Assembly: GCF_003259315.1 (NCBI RefSeq)
Contig: NZ_QLLT01000001.1
Span: 186,001 to 250,000 of the forward strand
Origin: Kitasatospora sp. SolWspMP-SS2h
Lineage (GTDB): Bacteria; Actinomycetota; Actinomycetes; Streptomycetales; Streptomycetaceae
Direction: 5' to 3'
DNA: 64,000 nucleotides
In this document: piece by piece, positions 24,093 to 33,406 of the stretch
How the letters are laid out: every line of letters begins with the position of its first letter
Position numbering within the stretch: position 1 is the first letter of the stretch
Program-made: the position numbers and the translations under genes
Notes under the pieces: model-generated
Told to the model about the DNA's origin: nothing
Databases searched by the model: none
The model's input: only the letters and a program-made list of their open reading frames with translations

Positions 24093-25100
24093 GTGATCTT
24101 CCGTCCGATCGTTCCGCAGGAACTCAACGCCGTACTGGCTCAGATCCGGCCCGATCCTTCCACCTCGCTCTCCGCAGAGATGGTGCGCGCGCGGTTGGCA
24201 AGCGGCGAGTACCGTCCCGACTGGATCTGGGTGGCGGAGCCTGACCCCGGCCGGGCACCGCTGGCCGTCGCCATCTGGTGGGGCGCTCCCACCGACGTCC
24301 ATCCGAGCAATCTGGATGCGTTGTTCGCCCGGTCCGATCCGGCCTGGCCCTCCATCGATCCGCGCAGGCGAACGCCCTGGGTCCCCAGTCCGACCGTGGA
24401 TCCACGCAGTGCGGTCGCCGCCGCGCTGCTGACCGCCGCCCATCAGGTGTTCGCCGCAGACGGGCTGATACCCGCGCCCGACTACCACCTCTTCCTGCCG
24501 CCCGACTGGCGCGATCACCCCGAGGTAGCCGCTTCGGTGGCGTGGCGTCGCTACGCGGCCGAGGCCGCAGGATTGCGCCTCGCCGCCGAACGGCTCCGCT
24601 TCGAACGCGAGACCGATCGCCCCGTCCCCTCCCTGTCCAGTCGGCTGTTCTTCACGTCCGAGCCCGACGACGAAGTCTTCGTCGACCTGTTCCGCCGGGT
24701 CCTGCCGAGCAGTCTGGACGCGATGTGCGCCCGGGAGGCTCTCCTGATCGGTTCAGAAGCACACGCCAGGAACGAGGTCGCGTTCTACCGCTGGGAGATG
24801 TACGGCAAGCGTTCCTGGTGGCGAATAGCCAGGACATCAACGGGGCAGGTGGCCGGTTTCGCCATCCCCTCGCACAACTCCTTCGTGCCGGTGGTGGGTT
24901 ACCTCGGAGTCCTGCCCGAATTCCGAGGACGGGGCTTCGCTGCCGAGATCATCGCCGAGATCACCCGGATCCTGGCCGCCGAAAGCCATGCCGAGGTGGT
25001 CCGCGCCGAAACCAGCCTCTCCAATCACCCGGTGGTCGCCGCTCTCGAACTGGTCGGCTACCGCAACCGCAATCGCCGGCTGGTCCTCTCCGCCGTCTGA
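24093..25100 (+). CDS. GNAT-domain acetyltransferase
   Basis: 335 residues from GTG 24093, with GGAGG five bases upstream. The C-terminal third is a GNAT domain: VVGYLGVLPEFRGRGFAAEIIAEITRILA holds the acetyl-CoA loop (RGRGFA), and AETSLSNHPVVAALELVGYRNRNRRLVL is the closing alpha4-beta7 part. The N-terminal 200 residues look like a second, poorly conserved GNAT half, ending in SRLFFTSEPDDEVFVDLFRRVL. The substrate is unknown. It is a single gene in a region with wide gaps on both sides. Confidence 0.8.
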   Translation: MIFRPIVPQELNAVLAQIRPDPSTSLSAEMVRARLASGEYRPDWIWVAEPDPGRAPLAVAIWWGAPTDVHPSNLDALFARSDPAWPSIDPRRRTPWVPSPTVDPRSAVAAALLTAAHQVFAADGLIPAPDYHLFLPPDWRDHPEVAASVAWRRYAAEAAGLRLAAERLRFERETDRPVPSLSSRLFFTSEPDDEVFVDLFRRVLPSSLDAMCAREALLIGSEAHARNEVAFYRWEMYGKRSWWRIARTSTGQVAGFAIPSHNSFVPVVGYLGVLPEFRGRGFAAEIIAEITRILAAESHAEVVRAETSLSNHPVVAALELVGYRNRNRRLVLSAV

Positions 25101-25277
25101 CCGGCCACCCGCCCGTGTCGGCAGCACCATCGACCGACCGCCCAGCGGCCCGGCGCTTCCACTGCCGGCCCGCGGTCCGCCCAGGGCCGAAAGGCACCTG
25201 CCGTCCCGTCACCGAAAGGAGCGCCTCCCATCAGGTACGACTTCCAGCACAGTGCTCCGCCACGCCGCCGTTCCGGC

Positions 25278-26123
25278 TCAGCCCAGCGAGAAGGCTCCGT
25301 TGGGAGGGGGCGGCGAATCCTCGGCCGTCGCGTCCGTGACCGGCTCTGCCGCTTGCTCCGGCGTTTCCGTGAGCCGGGCGGGGAACGGGTCCGCGGCGAG
25401 CAGCCGGGTCAGCTCCCCGGTGGGGAGCGGCACATCGGAGCCGACCAGCAAGACGTTCCCGTAGCGCCGACCCCTCAACACCGCGGGCTCGGCCGCCAGG
25501 CAGACGTGGGCGAAGACGGCCGCGACCGTGGCGGCCTGGGCCTTGGCGAAGGCGAGCGGTGGGCCGTCCGCCAGGTTCGCCGCGTAGCAGCCCCCTGGCC
25601 GGAGCACGGCGGCAGCCAGCCGTACGAACTCGACGCTGGTGAGGTGAGCCGGCGTCCGCGAGCCGCGGAACACGTCGGCCACCACCACGTCGACACTGGC
25701 GGGCGCCACGGACCCGAGCGCGGCCCTGGCGTCGCCGACCGTCACCTCGATACCGGACGGCCAAGGAAGGTGCTCGGCGATGAACTCGGTCAGTGGGCCG
25801 TCCAGTTCGACCACCTGCTGGCGCGAGCCGGGACGGGTCCGCGCCAGGTAACGGGGCAGGGTGAGCCCGCCGCCGCCCAGGTGCAGGGCGGCCAACGGTT
25901 CCCCGGGGTCCGCGACCACGTCCAGCAGGTGCGCGATCCGCTGCACGTACTCGAACTCGAGGTGTGTCGGGTCCTGGAGGTCGACGTACGACTGCGGGGT
26001 GCCGTCGAGGGTGAGCAGCCAGCCGCCTTCGACGTCGACGTCGGGAATCAGCTTGGCGGTGCCGAGCGCCACCTCCCGCTCCGCCGGCCGCGGATCCGCC
26101 CCGTCGGCGCTGATGCCGCTCAT
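25278..26123 (-). CDS. Spermidine synthase-like methyltransferase-fold protein
   Basis: 281 residues from ATG 26123 (MSGISADGADPRP). It has the polyamine-synthase Rossmann fold: TPQSYVDLQDPTHLEFEYVQRI, the nucleotide loop LHLGGGGLTLPRYLA, VVELDGPLTEFI, VTVGDARAAL and VVVADVFRGSRTP. In true spermidine synthases the catalytic Asp is in the D(S/L)xDP motif; here the matching stretch is ADVFRG and Asp is kept, but the second Asp is not, as in many actinobacterial paralogs that probably do not make polyamines. Single gene, divergent from an alpha/beta hydrolase. Confidence 0.8.
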   Translation of the reverse strand: MSGISADGADPRPAEREVALGTAKLIPDVDVEGGWLLTLDGTPQSYVDLQDPTHLEFEYVQRIAHLLDVVADPGEPLAALHLGGGGLTLPRYLARTRPGSRQQVVELDGPLTEFIAEHLPWPSGIEVTVGDARAALGSVAPASVDVVVADVFRGSRTPAHLTSVEFVRLAAAVLRPGGCYAANLADGPPLAFAKAQAATVAAVFAHVCLAAEPAVLRGRRYGNVLLVGSDVPLPTGELTRLLAADPFPARLTETPEQAAEPVTDATAEDSPPPPNGAFSLG

Positions 26124-26301
26124 CGGCCGGGCCTCCGGGAAGTGACGGGGCGAAGAACGATCGACGAAGGGGCAACCATGCGGGCAGCTTAGGCCCCACC
26201 AGGGCAGTCTTCCCAAACGAAGGATCCTACCGACCGGTATGGTCGCGGGAGTGGTACCGCCCGGGGTGGTCCCGGGCGGCACGGCAGAGCAGGAAGTGGA
26301 C

Positions 26302-27264
26302 GTGGCTGGCGTGGAGTTCCGTGAAGACATCCTGGGCGCCCCGTACGAGGCGGCGGAGCTCCCGCTGCTCCCCGACGGGGAGGGCGAGGTCAGTGCCACC
26401 CTGGTCCGTCGGCTGGTCGAGGGGTCCCGCCAAGCGGTGCTGTACCTGCACGGCTACACCGACTACTTCTTCCAGACCCACCTCGCGGACCACTTCACGG
26501 CGGCCGGCTTCTCCTTCTACGCGTTGGACCTGCGCAAGTACGGCAGGTCGCTCCGCCCGCACCACTCGCCCAACTTCGTGACGGACCTCGCGGCCTACGA
26601 CGAGGAGGTGGACGAGGCGGTCCGGATCATCCGGGAGCTCGACGGCCACACCCGGCTCCTGGTGAACGGGCACTCGACCGGCGGGCTGGTGGCAGCCCTG
26701 TGGGCGGCCCGGCGGTTCGGCCACGGGGTGGTCGACGGCCTGTTCCTCAACAGTCCCTTCCTGTCGATGCCCGCCGCCCCGGCCGTACGGACCCTCGGCG
26801 CCCCCGCGCTCGAAGCCATCGGTCGGACCGCCCCCACCCGGAAGCTGCCCGCCCCGCTCAACCCGCACTACGTCCACAGCCTCCACCTGAGCCACCGGGG
26901 CAGTTGGGAGTTCGATCTCGCCCTGAAGCCCGCCGAGGGTTTTCCACTGTTCGCCGGCTGGCTGGCCGCGATCCAGCGCGGCCAACGGAAGGTGCGCCAA
27001 GGGCTCTCGATCGACTGTCCGGTCCTGCTGATGGCATCCACCGCCTCCACCGTCACCAACCGGTGGGACCCGGCGCTGATGCGCACCGACGCGGTCCTGC
27101 GCGCCGACGACATCGCCGCACTCGCACCGCGTCTGGGGCGGCACGTCACCACCATCCGGATCGAAGGCGGCATGCACGACCTGGTCCTGTCGGCCGATCA
27201 GGTCCGGGCCGAAGTCTTCGCCGAGTTGGACCGCTGGATGGCCGCCTACTTCCCCGCCCCCTGA
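26302..27264 (+). CDS. Alpha/beta hydrolase (S33-like serine hydrolase)
   Basis: About 320 residues. VLYLHGYTDYFF forms the oxyanion strand, the nucleophile Ser lies in VNGHSTGGLVAALWA and the His in EGGMHDLVLS; the acid is probably the Asp in STVTNRWDPAL. YALDLRKYGRSLRPHH resembles monoacylglycerol lipase-type hydrolases. The frame opens at 26239, but AGGAA six bases before GTG 26302 and the family N-terminus (EDILGAPYEA) favour the later start. No signal peptide, so a cytoplasmic lipase or esterase is likely; substrate unknown. It is divergent from the spermidine synthase-like gene. Confidence 0.83.
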   Translation: MAGVEFREDILGAPYEAAELPLLPDGEGEVSATLVRRLVEGSRQAVLYLHGYTDYFFQTHLADHFTAAGFSFYALDLRKYGRSLRPHHSPNFVTDLAAYDEEVDEAVRIIRELDGHTRLLVNGHSTGGLVAALWAARRFGHGVVDGLFLNSPFLSMPAAPAVRTLGAPALEAIGRTAPTRKLPAPLNPHYVHSLHLSHRGSWEFDLALKPAEGFPLFAGWLAAIQRGQRKVRQGLSIDCPVLLMASTASTVTNRWDPALMRTDAVLRADDIAALAPRLGRHVTTIRIEGGMHDLVLSADQVRAEVFAELDRWMAAYFPAP

Positions 27265-27345
27265 CCGTCCGGCCGAATCGGAGGACCCGACGCAGCCACG
27301 GACCGGAGCCGGGCGCGCCCGCACCCGCGCCCGCAGCACGGCCAC

Positions 27346-28653
27346 TCAGGACTCGGGTCGTTGGCGCTTCCGACGGCTGCCCGGCAGCCCCGGCCCCTCC
27401 GCCTCACCCCGGAGGACGGACACCACGCCGAGCCCGGCCGCGCTGACCGGCACCGCCAGCAGAGCACCGATGATTCCGGCGATCCCGGAGCCCGCCACCA
27501 CCGCGATCATGATCGTGGCGGGGTGGAGTTCGACGGTCCGGCTCTGGATGAGGGGTTGCAGGATGTTCCCCTCGATCGCCTGCACCGCCAGCACCACCCC
27601 GAGGGTCCACAGGGCCGTACCCAGCCCGCCGTTCGCAAGGGCCACCAGAACGGCCACCGTTCCCGAGAGGAAGGCACCGACGAAAGGGATGTAGGCACCC
27701 ATGAAGACGAGCGCCCCGAGTCCGGCCGCCCCGGGAACCCCCAGGGCCAGCAGCCCGATGGAGATGAACGTGGCATCGATCAGCGCGATCAGGGTGGTGC
27801 CCCGCATGAAACCGGCCATCGCCGTGAAAGCCTGCTGACCGCACGCGATCACCGTGTCGGCGTGCCTGCCCGGCATCAGTTCGTGCATCGCGTCGCCGAA
27901 GCGGTGCCCGTCGCGCAGGAAGAAGAAGACCAGCGCGAGGGCGAGCACTCCCCCGGTCAGCAGTTGGGTGACCAGCCCCAGCCCGGACAGGACTCCGTCT
28001 GCGAGTGAATCCACCAGGGTGCTCCCGGACCCCGAGCTCTCCTTGAGCGCGTACTGGATCTTGTCACCGAACGGCCCCAGCCAGGAGGCGATGCGGTCGC
28101 CCGCCTGCTGGAGCCCGGAGACGATCTGCGGCGCGCTGCTCACCAGGGAGTTGACCAGCAGAGCGATCCCTCCCGTGACCACGAGTACAAGGATGGTGCA
28201 GGTCAGTCCGGCCGCCACACCTCGCTTGACGCCCCGGTCCACCAACCAGGGCATCACCGGGTAGAGCAGGGCCGTGGCCAGCAGGGCGATCAGCATCGGG
28301 ATCGTCGCGGCCCGCAGTTCCACCACCACGAAGACGGCGAACGCGGCCACGGTGATGAAGAGGATCACCGCCACGGACCAGGCAGCAGCAGATCGAACCG
28401 GCGCGGGCAGCATCTGGGCCGGCCGCCGATCGTCCAGTTGCGGCTCCGCACCACCAGCAATGATCACGGGCGCCGTTCCCGAGGCTCCCTCGTCCCCCGT
28501 GGAAGGACTCTCACCTGATGCGGATCTCCCTGAGGTGCCCCCGGTGGCCCCTTCGCCGTCTCCGCCCCTGGAGGGCGTCGATGAGTTCTGACGGTCGTCC
28601 GGTTCCCGCGGATTCGGGGAGTCCTCAGCCGTCACCGCCACCTCCGCAGCCAA
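27346..28653 (-). CDS. AI-2E (PerM/YdiK) family transporter
   Basis: About 435 residues. A Pro/Ser/Glu-rich cytoplasmic N-terminus (about 90 residues) precedes seven to eight membrane helices. Family hallmarks: LLATALLYPVMPWLVDRGVKRG, FFFLRDGHRFGDAMHELMPGRH, LGVPGAAGLGALVFMGAYIPFVGAFLSG and EGNILQPLIQSRTVELHPATIM. Despite the name, only some members export autoinducer-2; others are ion antiporters. The start codon is uncertain: TTG 28653 or GTG 28641 or 28635. Single gene. Confidence 0.85.
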   Translation of the reverse strand: MAAEVAVTAEDSPNPREPDDRQNSSTPSRGGDGEGATGGTSGRSASGESPSTGDEGASGTAPVIIAGGAEPQLDDRRPAQMLPAPVRSAAAWSVAVILFITVAAFAVFVVVELRAATIPMLIALLATALLYPVMPWLVDRGVKRGVAAGLTCTILVLVVTGGIALLVNSLVSSAPQIVSGLQQAGDRIASWLGPFGDKIQYALKESSGSGSTLVDSLADGVLSGLGLVTQLLTGGVLALALVFFFLRDGHRFGDAMHELMPGRHADTVIACGQQAFTAMAGFMRGTTLIALIDATFISIGLLALGVPGAAGLGALVFMGAYIPFVGAFLSGTVAVLVALANGGLGTALWTLGVVLAVQAIEGNILQPLIQSRTVELHPATIMIAVVAGSGIAGIIGALLAVPVSAAGLGVVSVLRGEAEGPGLPGSRRKRQRPES

Positions 28654-28835
28654 CCCGTCGTCATGATCGTCTTATTTCAACAGATAAGGGTCATATCGAC
28701 TGGCAGGAGCTACCGTCGCGGCGTGGCGGTCGGAGCAGCCGACCGCCACGGCCGGAATGCCGCCACCGGTGGCCCCGCGTGCTCTTCGCGCCCCCCGTCC
28801 CGGTTGTGCGGGTGCGGACAGCCGGTAGCGATGGG

Positions 28836-29537
28836 TCAGGCCTGCTGCTGGTCGATCGTTCGGCGCAGCAGGGCGATTCGGTTGGAGGTCAGCGAGTCGA
28901 CCCCGAGGGCGATCATCCGCCGCATGGTGCGGCGCAGGTCCACGGTCCAGGTGGCCAGACCCAGACCGGCGTCGTGGACGGAGGCCACCAGCCGGTCGTC
29001 CACCAGCCCGAAGGGCGGGTTGAGGTAGCTGGGGCGCAGCTCGGCGAGCAGTCGTTGTTTCGGCAACTGGAGACGCTTCCAGGTCAGCGAAATCTCCGCG
29101 TCGGGCGCGAGTTCACGGACGGCCAGCATGGCCACCACCGGTCCGCAGAAGGCGACACGGGACTCCATCCCGAGTTCGCTGACGACCTGCCAGGTGACGG
29201 CGGCCGGGGCGCTGTCGTCCAGATCGATCATCAGCCGCGCCCCGTCCGTCGCGGCGACGGTCTGCAAGGTCTCGGCCAGGGTGGGGATCCGGAGCCCGGG
29301 AGTGGCCAGTTCTGCCAACTGGTCGAGCGTCACCCGGTTGATCTGGCGCTGGTCGTTCCACAGCCGCTCGAGGGTACGGTCGTGCAGCAGCACGGGCACC
29401 CCGTCCCGGGTGAGCTGGACGTCGACCTCGACGGCGTCGGCCCCCGCGGCGAGGGCGGCGCTGACCGCCGGCAGGGTGTTCTCGCGGTGCAGGTACGGGT
29501 CACCACGATGGGCAACGGCGCGCACGCGGCTCTTCAA
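28836..29537 (-). CDS. Glycerophosphodiester phosphodiesterase
   Basis: 233 residues from TTG 29537, with AGAGGA ten bases upstream. It has the GDPD TIM-barrel motifs: AHRGDPYLHRENTLPAV (HR...E-N-T), AVEVDVQLTRDGVPVLLHDRTLERL (ExD and HD, catalytic His and metal ligands), and a C-terminal GLATWTVDLRRTMRRMIALGVDSLTSN. No signal peptide, so the enzyme is probably cytoplasmic and cleaves glycerophosphodiesters to glycerol-3-phosphate and an alcohol. It is a short, complete family member with no transport genes nearby. Confidence 0.92.
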   Translation of the reverse strand: MKSRVRAVAHRGDPYLHRENTLPAVSAALAAGADAVEVDVQLTRDGVPVLLHDRTLERLWNDQRQINRVTLDQLAELATPGLRIPTLAETLQTVAATDGARLMIDLDDSAPAAVTWQVVSELGMESRVAFCGPVVAMLAVRELAPDAEISLTWKRLQLPKQRLLAELRPSYLNPPFGLVDDRLVASVHDAGLGLATWTVDLRRTMRRMIALGVDSLTSNRIALLRRTIDQQQA

Positions 29538-29806
29538 CGGGATCGTCCTCTCGCACGGTCAGGGCACTCACGACGCCGGCCGTCCCGCTACCGGTCGACC
29601 GCAGGTCTCCGCATCCTAGGCGGCGTCGGTTCACGCCCCGCCGCCGGCCATCGGTACCGCACGAACGACCCGGCCCCGGCCACGGGCCACGGCTCGGGTT
29701 CGCACTCGGGCTCGGGCTCGATCGGCGCAGGAGCCGGAGCGGAAGAGGGGGCGGGAGCGGGAGCCTGCCTGAGGCGGCGCGAGGGTCCGCTCGGCCTCAA
29801 CCGGCC

Positions 29807-30220
29807 TCAGCGCCGTTCGACCACGACATTGGTCGACTTGATCACTGCGGTGGCGGGCGCCCCCGGGACGAGCCCGAGTTCCTCCGCAGAGTCACGGCTG
29901 ATCAGGGAGACCACCCGGAACGGGCCCGCCTGGATCTCCACCTGCGCCGCGACGTCGCCCAGGACGACGGCGGTCACGATTCCGGGGAACCGGTTCCGGG
30001 CCGATGAACGCCCCTCCACCTCGCCGTTGTCCGGTCGGGCGAGTTCCCGGGCGAACGCCGCGAGTTGTGCCCCGTCGATGATCCGGTGTCCGTGCTCGTC
30101 GCGCGTCGCCGGCAGTCGGCCCGCATCCACCCATCGCCGCATGGTGTCGGCGCTCACCCCCAGCATCGAGGCAGCCTCGCCGATGCGGTACGGGTGGACG
30201 GGCCGGTCGGACGTGACCAT
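29807..30220 (-). CDS. HTH-TOBE molybdate-binding regulator-like protein
   Basis: 137 residues from ATG 30220. The N-terminus is a MerR-like/excisionase-type HTH (YRIGEAASMLGVSADTMRRWVDAGRLPATRDEHGHRII), the C-terminus a single TOBE domain (ARNRFPGIVTAVVLGDVAAQVEIQAG, SLISRDSAEELGLVPGAPATAVIKSTNVVVE). TOBE (Mop) domains bind molybdate or tungstate oxyanions. In other Streptomyces such genes usually lie just before modABC transport genes; none is here, so its target is probably elsewhere. The frame stays open upstream but the HTH starts at 30220. Confidence 0.85.
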   Translation of the reverse strand: MVTSDRPVHPYRIGEAASMLGVSADTMRRWVDAGRLPATRDEHGHRIIDGAQLAAFARELARPDNGEVEGRSSARNRFPGIVTAVVLGDVAAQVEIQAGPFRVVSLISRDSAEELGLVPGAPATAVIKSTNVVVERR

Positions 30221-30586
30221 CGATGCGGCTCCCGGGCGATTCAAGAACGGACTGGCGGACCCCGCCATCCTGCCGTACCGAAACCACTTCCCCAGCACGC
30301 CCCACCCTCCGACCGGGAACCGGCCCGTCCCCGGTCCATCGCCCGGCGCTGCGGCCCTGGCCACGACCGCACCTCAACGCAGCATGGCTCACCACGCACG
30401 CCTCACACGACCGACGCGGCCGACGCGGCCGGCACGAGCTGCGGGCCAGCACGCCGCGCGGGAGCAGGACGGCCACGCCCCGGTGCCACCGCGTCGAAGG
30501 ACAGAGATCCGGTTCGGCAGCGCCGACGAATCATCGGCCCCGGCACCCTGCACGGCGCTCCGCGCGGAGCGCGCCAGGTCGCGCTC
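30221..30586. other. Intergenic region without recognisable gene
   Basis: 366 bases between the HTH-TOBE gene start and the ROK gene end, both minus strand. I see no supported gene. It should contain the HTH-TOBE promoter and the ROK terminator, but neither could be pinned down. Confidence 0.4.
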
Positions 30587-31864
30587 TCAGTCGCCCCCGA
30601 ACAGCTCCCGTCGCGCCGTGTCCCCGGCGGTCAGCACCGCGCCCGCCAGGACGGCGCCGCCGCCCGCGGTACCGGCCCGCACCTCGGTGGCGAGCGGGGA
30701 GAGCCGGGTGAGGTGGCGCTCGACCCGGCCGGCCAGTTCGGAGCCGCCGGCCTGTCCGATCTCGCCGCCCAGCACCACGCATCCCGGGTCGAGCACGACG
30801 CAGATCGCGGACGCCCCGACGGCGATCCGCAGGGCGAGTTCGTCCAGGAAGTCGTCGGCGCCGGTCTCGACGGCCCGGCGGACCACCGCCTCGGCGGCGG
30901 GTTCCTGGTCCTTGGCCACGCCTCCGACTCGGGTTCCACCTGCGTTCCCGACACCAGCCCCGGCGCCGGCACCGGCCCCGACCTCTAGCTCGAGCCCGTG
31001 GCGGGCGGCGAGTTCGCAGACCGCCGCGCTCGACACCGTGGAGTGGAAGCCGTTGTCGCACTTCTTCGAGTCCGGCAGCCCGATGGTTCCGGGCACGGGC
31101 AGGAAGCCGATCTCGCCGGTGCCCCCGGATGCCCCGCGCCGCAGGCGACCGTCCAGCACCACGGAGGCGCCCACGCCGTGTCCGAGCCAGATCAGCGCGA
31201 AGTCCCGCCGGCCCCGGGCCGCGCCGATGCGGTGCTCGGCGATCCCGGCCAGGTTCACCTCGTTCTCGAGGATCACTTCCGTCCCTGGGCGCGCCCGCAG
31301 GGCGGCGAGCAGCTTGGTGTGCCATTCGGGCAGCTTGCCGGAGTTGTTGAGCGCGCCGGTCGCCGGGTCGACCAGGCCGGGGGCGCCGACGGCCACGGTG
31401 TGCAGTTCCCCGGCACCGGCCTCGGCCGCGGTGGCGAGCAGTGCCTCGACGGTCCGCTCCACCAGCTGGTCGCCGTCCGCCGGCCCCCGGTGCGCGTCTA
31501 CAGCGGAGGCAGGAGGGGAGGCGGCGATGGTGGCCGTGCCGAGCGTCCGGCCGGTCAGGTCGGCGACCACCAGGCTGACGCCGTTGGCGCGGATGTCGAT
31601 GCCGGCGAGGTGCGCGCGGTCGGCGACCAGTCCGTACAGGCGGGCGTTGGGGCCGCGGCGCAGCGCGGCGCTCTCGCCGGCGTGGGCGACCAGGCCGCTG
31701 CGCTGGAGTCGTTCGAGCAGGTCGGCGACGGTGGGCCGGGAGAGTCCGGTCAGCGCGCGCAGATCGGATGCGGTGAGCGGGCCCCGTTCGAGCAGCAGGT
31801 CGAGGGCAAGCCGGTCGTTGATGGCCCGGGCGGTGCTCGGCGTGGCGGTGCGAGCGGTCGTCAT
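30587..31864 (-). CDS. ROK-family transcriptional regulator
   Basis: 425 residues. The N-terminal winged HTH (LALDLLLERGPLTASDLRALTGLSRPTVADLLERLQRSGLV) is followed by a ROK sugar-kinase-like domain: LAGIDIRANGVSLVVADLTG, AVGAPGLVDPATG, LENEVNLAGIAEHR, LIWLGHGVGASVVLDGRLRRGASGGTGEIGFLPVP. The zinc CxCGxxGC motif is changed (SKKCDNGFHSTVS has one Cys), so metal binding is doubtful. A low-complexity AGAGAGAG insert lies near residue 310. ROK regulators usually bind a sugar. It is divergent from an MFS gene with a symmetric operator-like site between them. Confidence 0.9.
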   Translation of the reverse strand: MTTARTATPSTARAINDRLALDLLLERGPLTASDLRALTGLSRPTVADLLERLQRSGLVAHAGESAALRRGPNARLYGLVADRAHLAGIDIRANGVSLVVADLTGRTLGTATIAASPPASAVDAHRGPADGDQLVERTVEALLATAAEAGAGELHTVAVGAPGLVDPATGALNNSGKLPEWHTKLLAALRARPGTEVILENEVNLAGIAEHRIGAARGRRDFALIWLGHGVGASVVLDGRLRRGASGGTGEIGFLPVPGTIGLPDSKKCDNGFHSTVSSAAVCELAARHGLELEVGAGAGAGAGVGNAGGTRVGGVAKDQEPAAEAVVRRAVETGADDFLDELALRIAVGASAICVVLDPGCVVLGGEIGQAGGSELAGRVERHLTRLSPLATEVRAGTAGGGAVLAGAVLTAGDTARRELFGGD

Positions 31865-31888
31865 GAGCCTGCATCCTTCCAGAGGTTT

Positions 31889-31911
31889 CTATCAGGCAGG
31901 GTACCTGATAG
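31889..31911. promoter_or_regulatory. Inverted repeat, likely ROK operator
   Basis: CTATCAGG and CCTGATAG, perfect 8-bp arms with a 7-base spacer, in the 84-base gap between the divergent ROK and MFS genes. Its position 24 bases before the ROK start and 37 bases before the MFS start makes it the likely shared operator. Confidence 0.65.
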
Positions 31912-31948
31912 TTTATTGCCATCCGACCGACCCAAGGGGGAGCCCAGC

Positions 31949-33145
31949 ATGGGCGAGACTCTCAAGGACGTCCAGCGCGCACGGATGAGCGTGGCGCTGG
32001 TGTTCGCCGTTCACGGTGCCGTCACCGGCACCTTCGTCAGCCGCATCCCGTGGATCAAGGACCACCTCCACCTGAGCCCGGGCCAGCTCGGTCTCGCCCT
32101 GGTGTTCCCGGCGATCGGCGCGTCGGTGGCGATGCCGCTGGCCGGTCGGATCGTGCACCGTCTCGGTGCCCGGACGGCGCTGCAGGGCCTGTTGACGCTG
32201 TGGTGCCTGTCGCTGGCGCTGCCCGCGCTCTCCCCCAACCTTGCGGTCCTCTGTCTGGCGCTGTTCCTCTACGGCGCGACGGCCGGCATGTCGGATGTCG
32301 CGATGAACGCGCAGGGTGTCGAGGTCGAGGAGCGGATCGGTCGGTCGATCATGTCCGGCCTGCACGGCATGTGGAGCGTCGGCGGCCTGGTCGCCTCCGC
32401 GTTCGGTGTCCTGGCGGCCCATCAGCATGCGGACGCCCGGGTGCAGTACGCGGTGACCGCGGCGGTCCTGGTGCTGCTCGCCCAGGTGGTGTCGCGCGGG
32501 GTGCTGGACGCCCGGCCGGCAGCCGAGGAGGAAGCCCCGCCGCGTTTCGCGCTGCCTCCGAAGGAAGCGATGGTCATCGGCCTGGTCGGGTTCTGCGCGG
32601 TGTTCGCCGAGGGTGCGTCGATGGACTGGAGCGGGGTCTACCTCCGTGACATCACCGGCGCCTCCCCCTCCGTCGCCGCCGCCTGCTTCACCGCCTTCGC
32701 CGCCACCATGGCCGCGGCCCGCCTGGCCGGTGACGCGGTCGTCCGCCGGCTCGGCCCGGTGCGCACCGTCCGGCTGAGCGGCATGGTCGCCACCGTCGGC
32801 GGTCTGCTGGTGGTGCTCGCCGACTCCCCGTACCTGGCCATCCCGGGCTTCGCACTGATCGGCATCGGCATCGCCGTGGTCGTTCCGCTCGCGTTCGCCG
32901 CGGCGGGCCGGGCGGGTACCAACCCGAGCCAGTCCATCGCCGGTGTCGCCACCATCACGTACACCTCCGGCCTGGTCGCCCCGGCCGTGGTCGGCGGCAT
33001 CGCCCAGGCCAGCTCGCTCACGGTCTCCTTCGTCGCGGTCACGCTGCTCGTCGCCGCCTTGGTCCCCTCCGCGACGGCGATGCGCCACCGCAAGTCGGTG
33101 GACGTCCCGGCCGCGACCTCCGGCTCCTTGGAGCCGACCCACTGA
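31949..33145 (+). CDS. MFS transporter, YbjJ-like
   Basis: 398 residues with twelve membrane helices. The N-half has FVSRIPWIKDHLHLSPGQLGLALVFPAIGASVAMPLAGRIVHRLGART and GMSDVAMNAQGVEVEERIGRSIMSGLHGMWSVGG, the latter strongly conserved in the YbjJ-type subgroup; the C-half has EGASMDWSGVYLRDI. RBS AAGGGGGAG precedes ATG 31949. Members lie next to ROK regulators in many actinomycetes, which suggests a sugar-related or drug substrate under ROK control; the direction of transport cannot be told. Confidence 0.87.
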   Translation: MGETLKDVQRARMSVALVFAVHGAVTGTFVSRIPWIKDHLHLSPGQLGLALVFPAIGASVAMPLAGRIVHRLGARTALQGLLTLWCLSLALPALSPNLAVLCLALFLYGATAGMSDVAMNAQGVEVEERIGRSIMSGLHGMWSVGGLVASAFGVLAAHQHADARVQYAVTAAVLVLLAQVVSRGVLDARPAAEEEAPPRFALPPKEAMVIGLVGFCAVFAEGASMDWSGVYLRDITGASPSVAAACFTAFAATMAAARLAGDAVVRRLGPVRTVRLSGMVATVGGLLVVLADSPYLAIPGFALIGIGIAVVVPLAFAAAGRAGTNPSQSIAGVATITYTSGLVAPAVVGGIAQASSLTVSFVAVTLLVAALVPSATAMRHRKSVDVPAATSGSLEPTH

Positions 33146-33177
33146 CGGACGGCCGGACCATGGGCGGACGGACGTCC

Positions 33178-33216
33178 GCCGAGGGGCGCGGGAGATCCGC
33201 TCCCGCGCCCCTCGGC
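33178..33216. terminator. Terminator hairpin after the MFS gene
   Basis: A perfect 17-bp stem (33178-33194 with 33200-33216) and ATCCG loop, 33 bases after the MFS stop. Strong intrinsic-type terminator without U-tract. Confidence 0.85.
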
Positions 33217-33406
33217 ACGTCCGGAGCCCCGGCACCGCCCCCACCCCCGGCCCGCCCGTCTCGGTCCCGCGCCCTCCCCGTAGTGCCCGCCGCCACCCGC
33301 TGCGACCGCCACCAGCCACCCACCACCCGCTACCCACCGCCCGCTACCGAGCGCGCGTCGGACCCGATGATCTGCGCCTCCGTCCTGCCGTGCGATGCTC
33401 GTGGTC

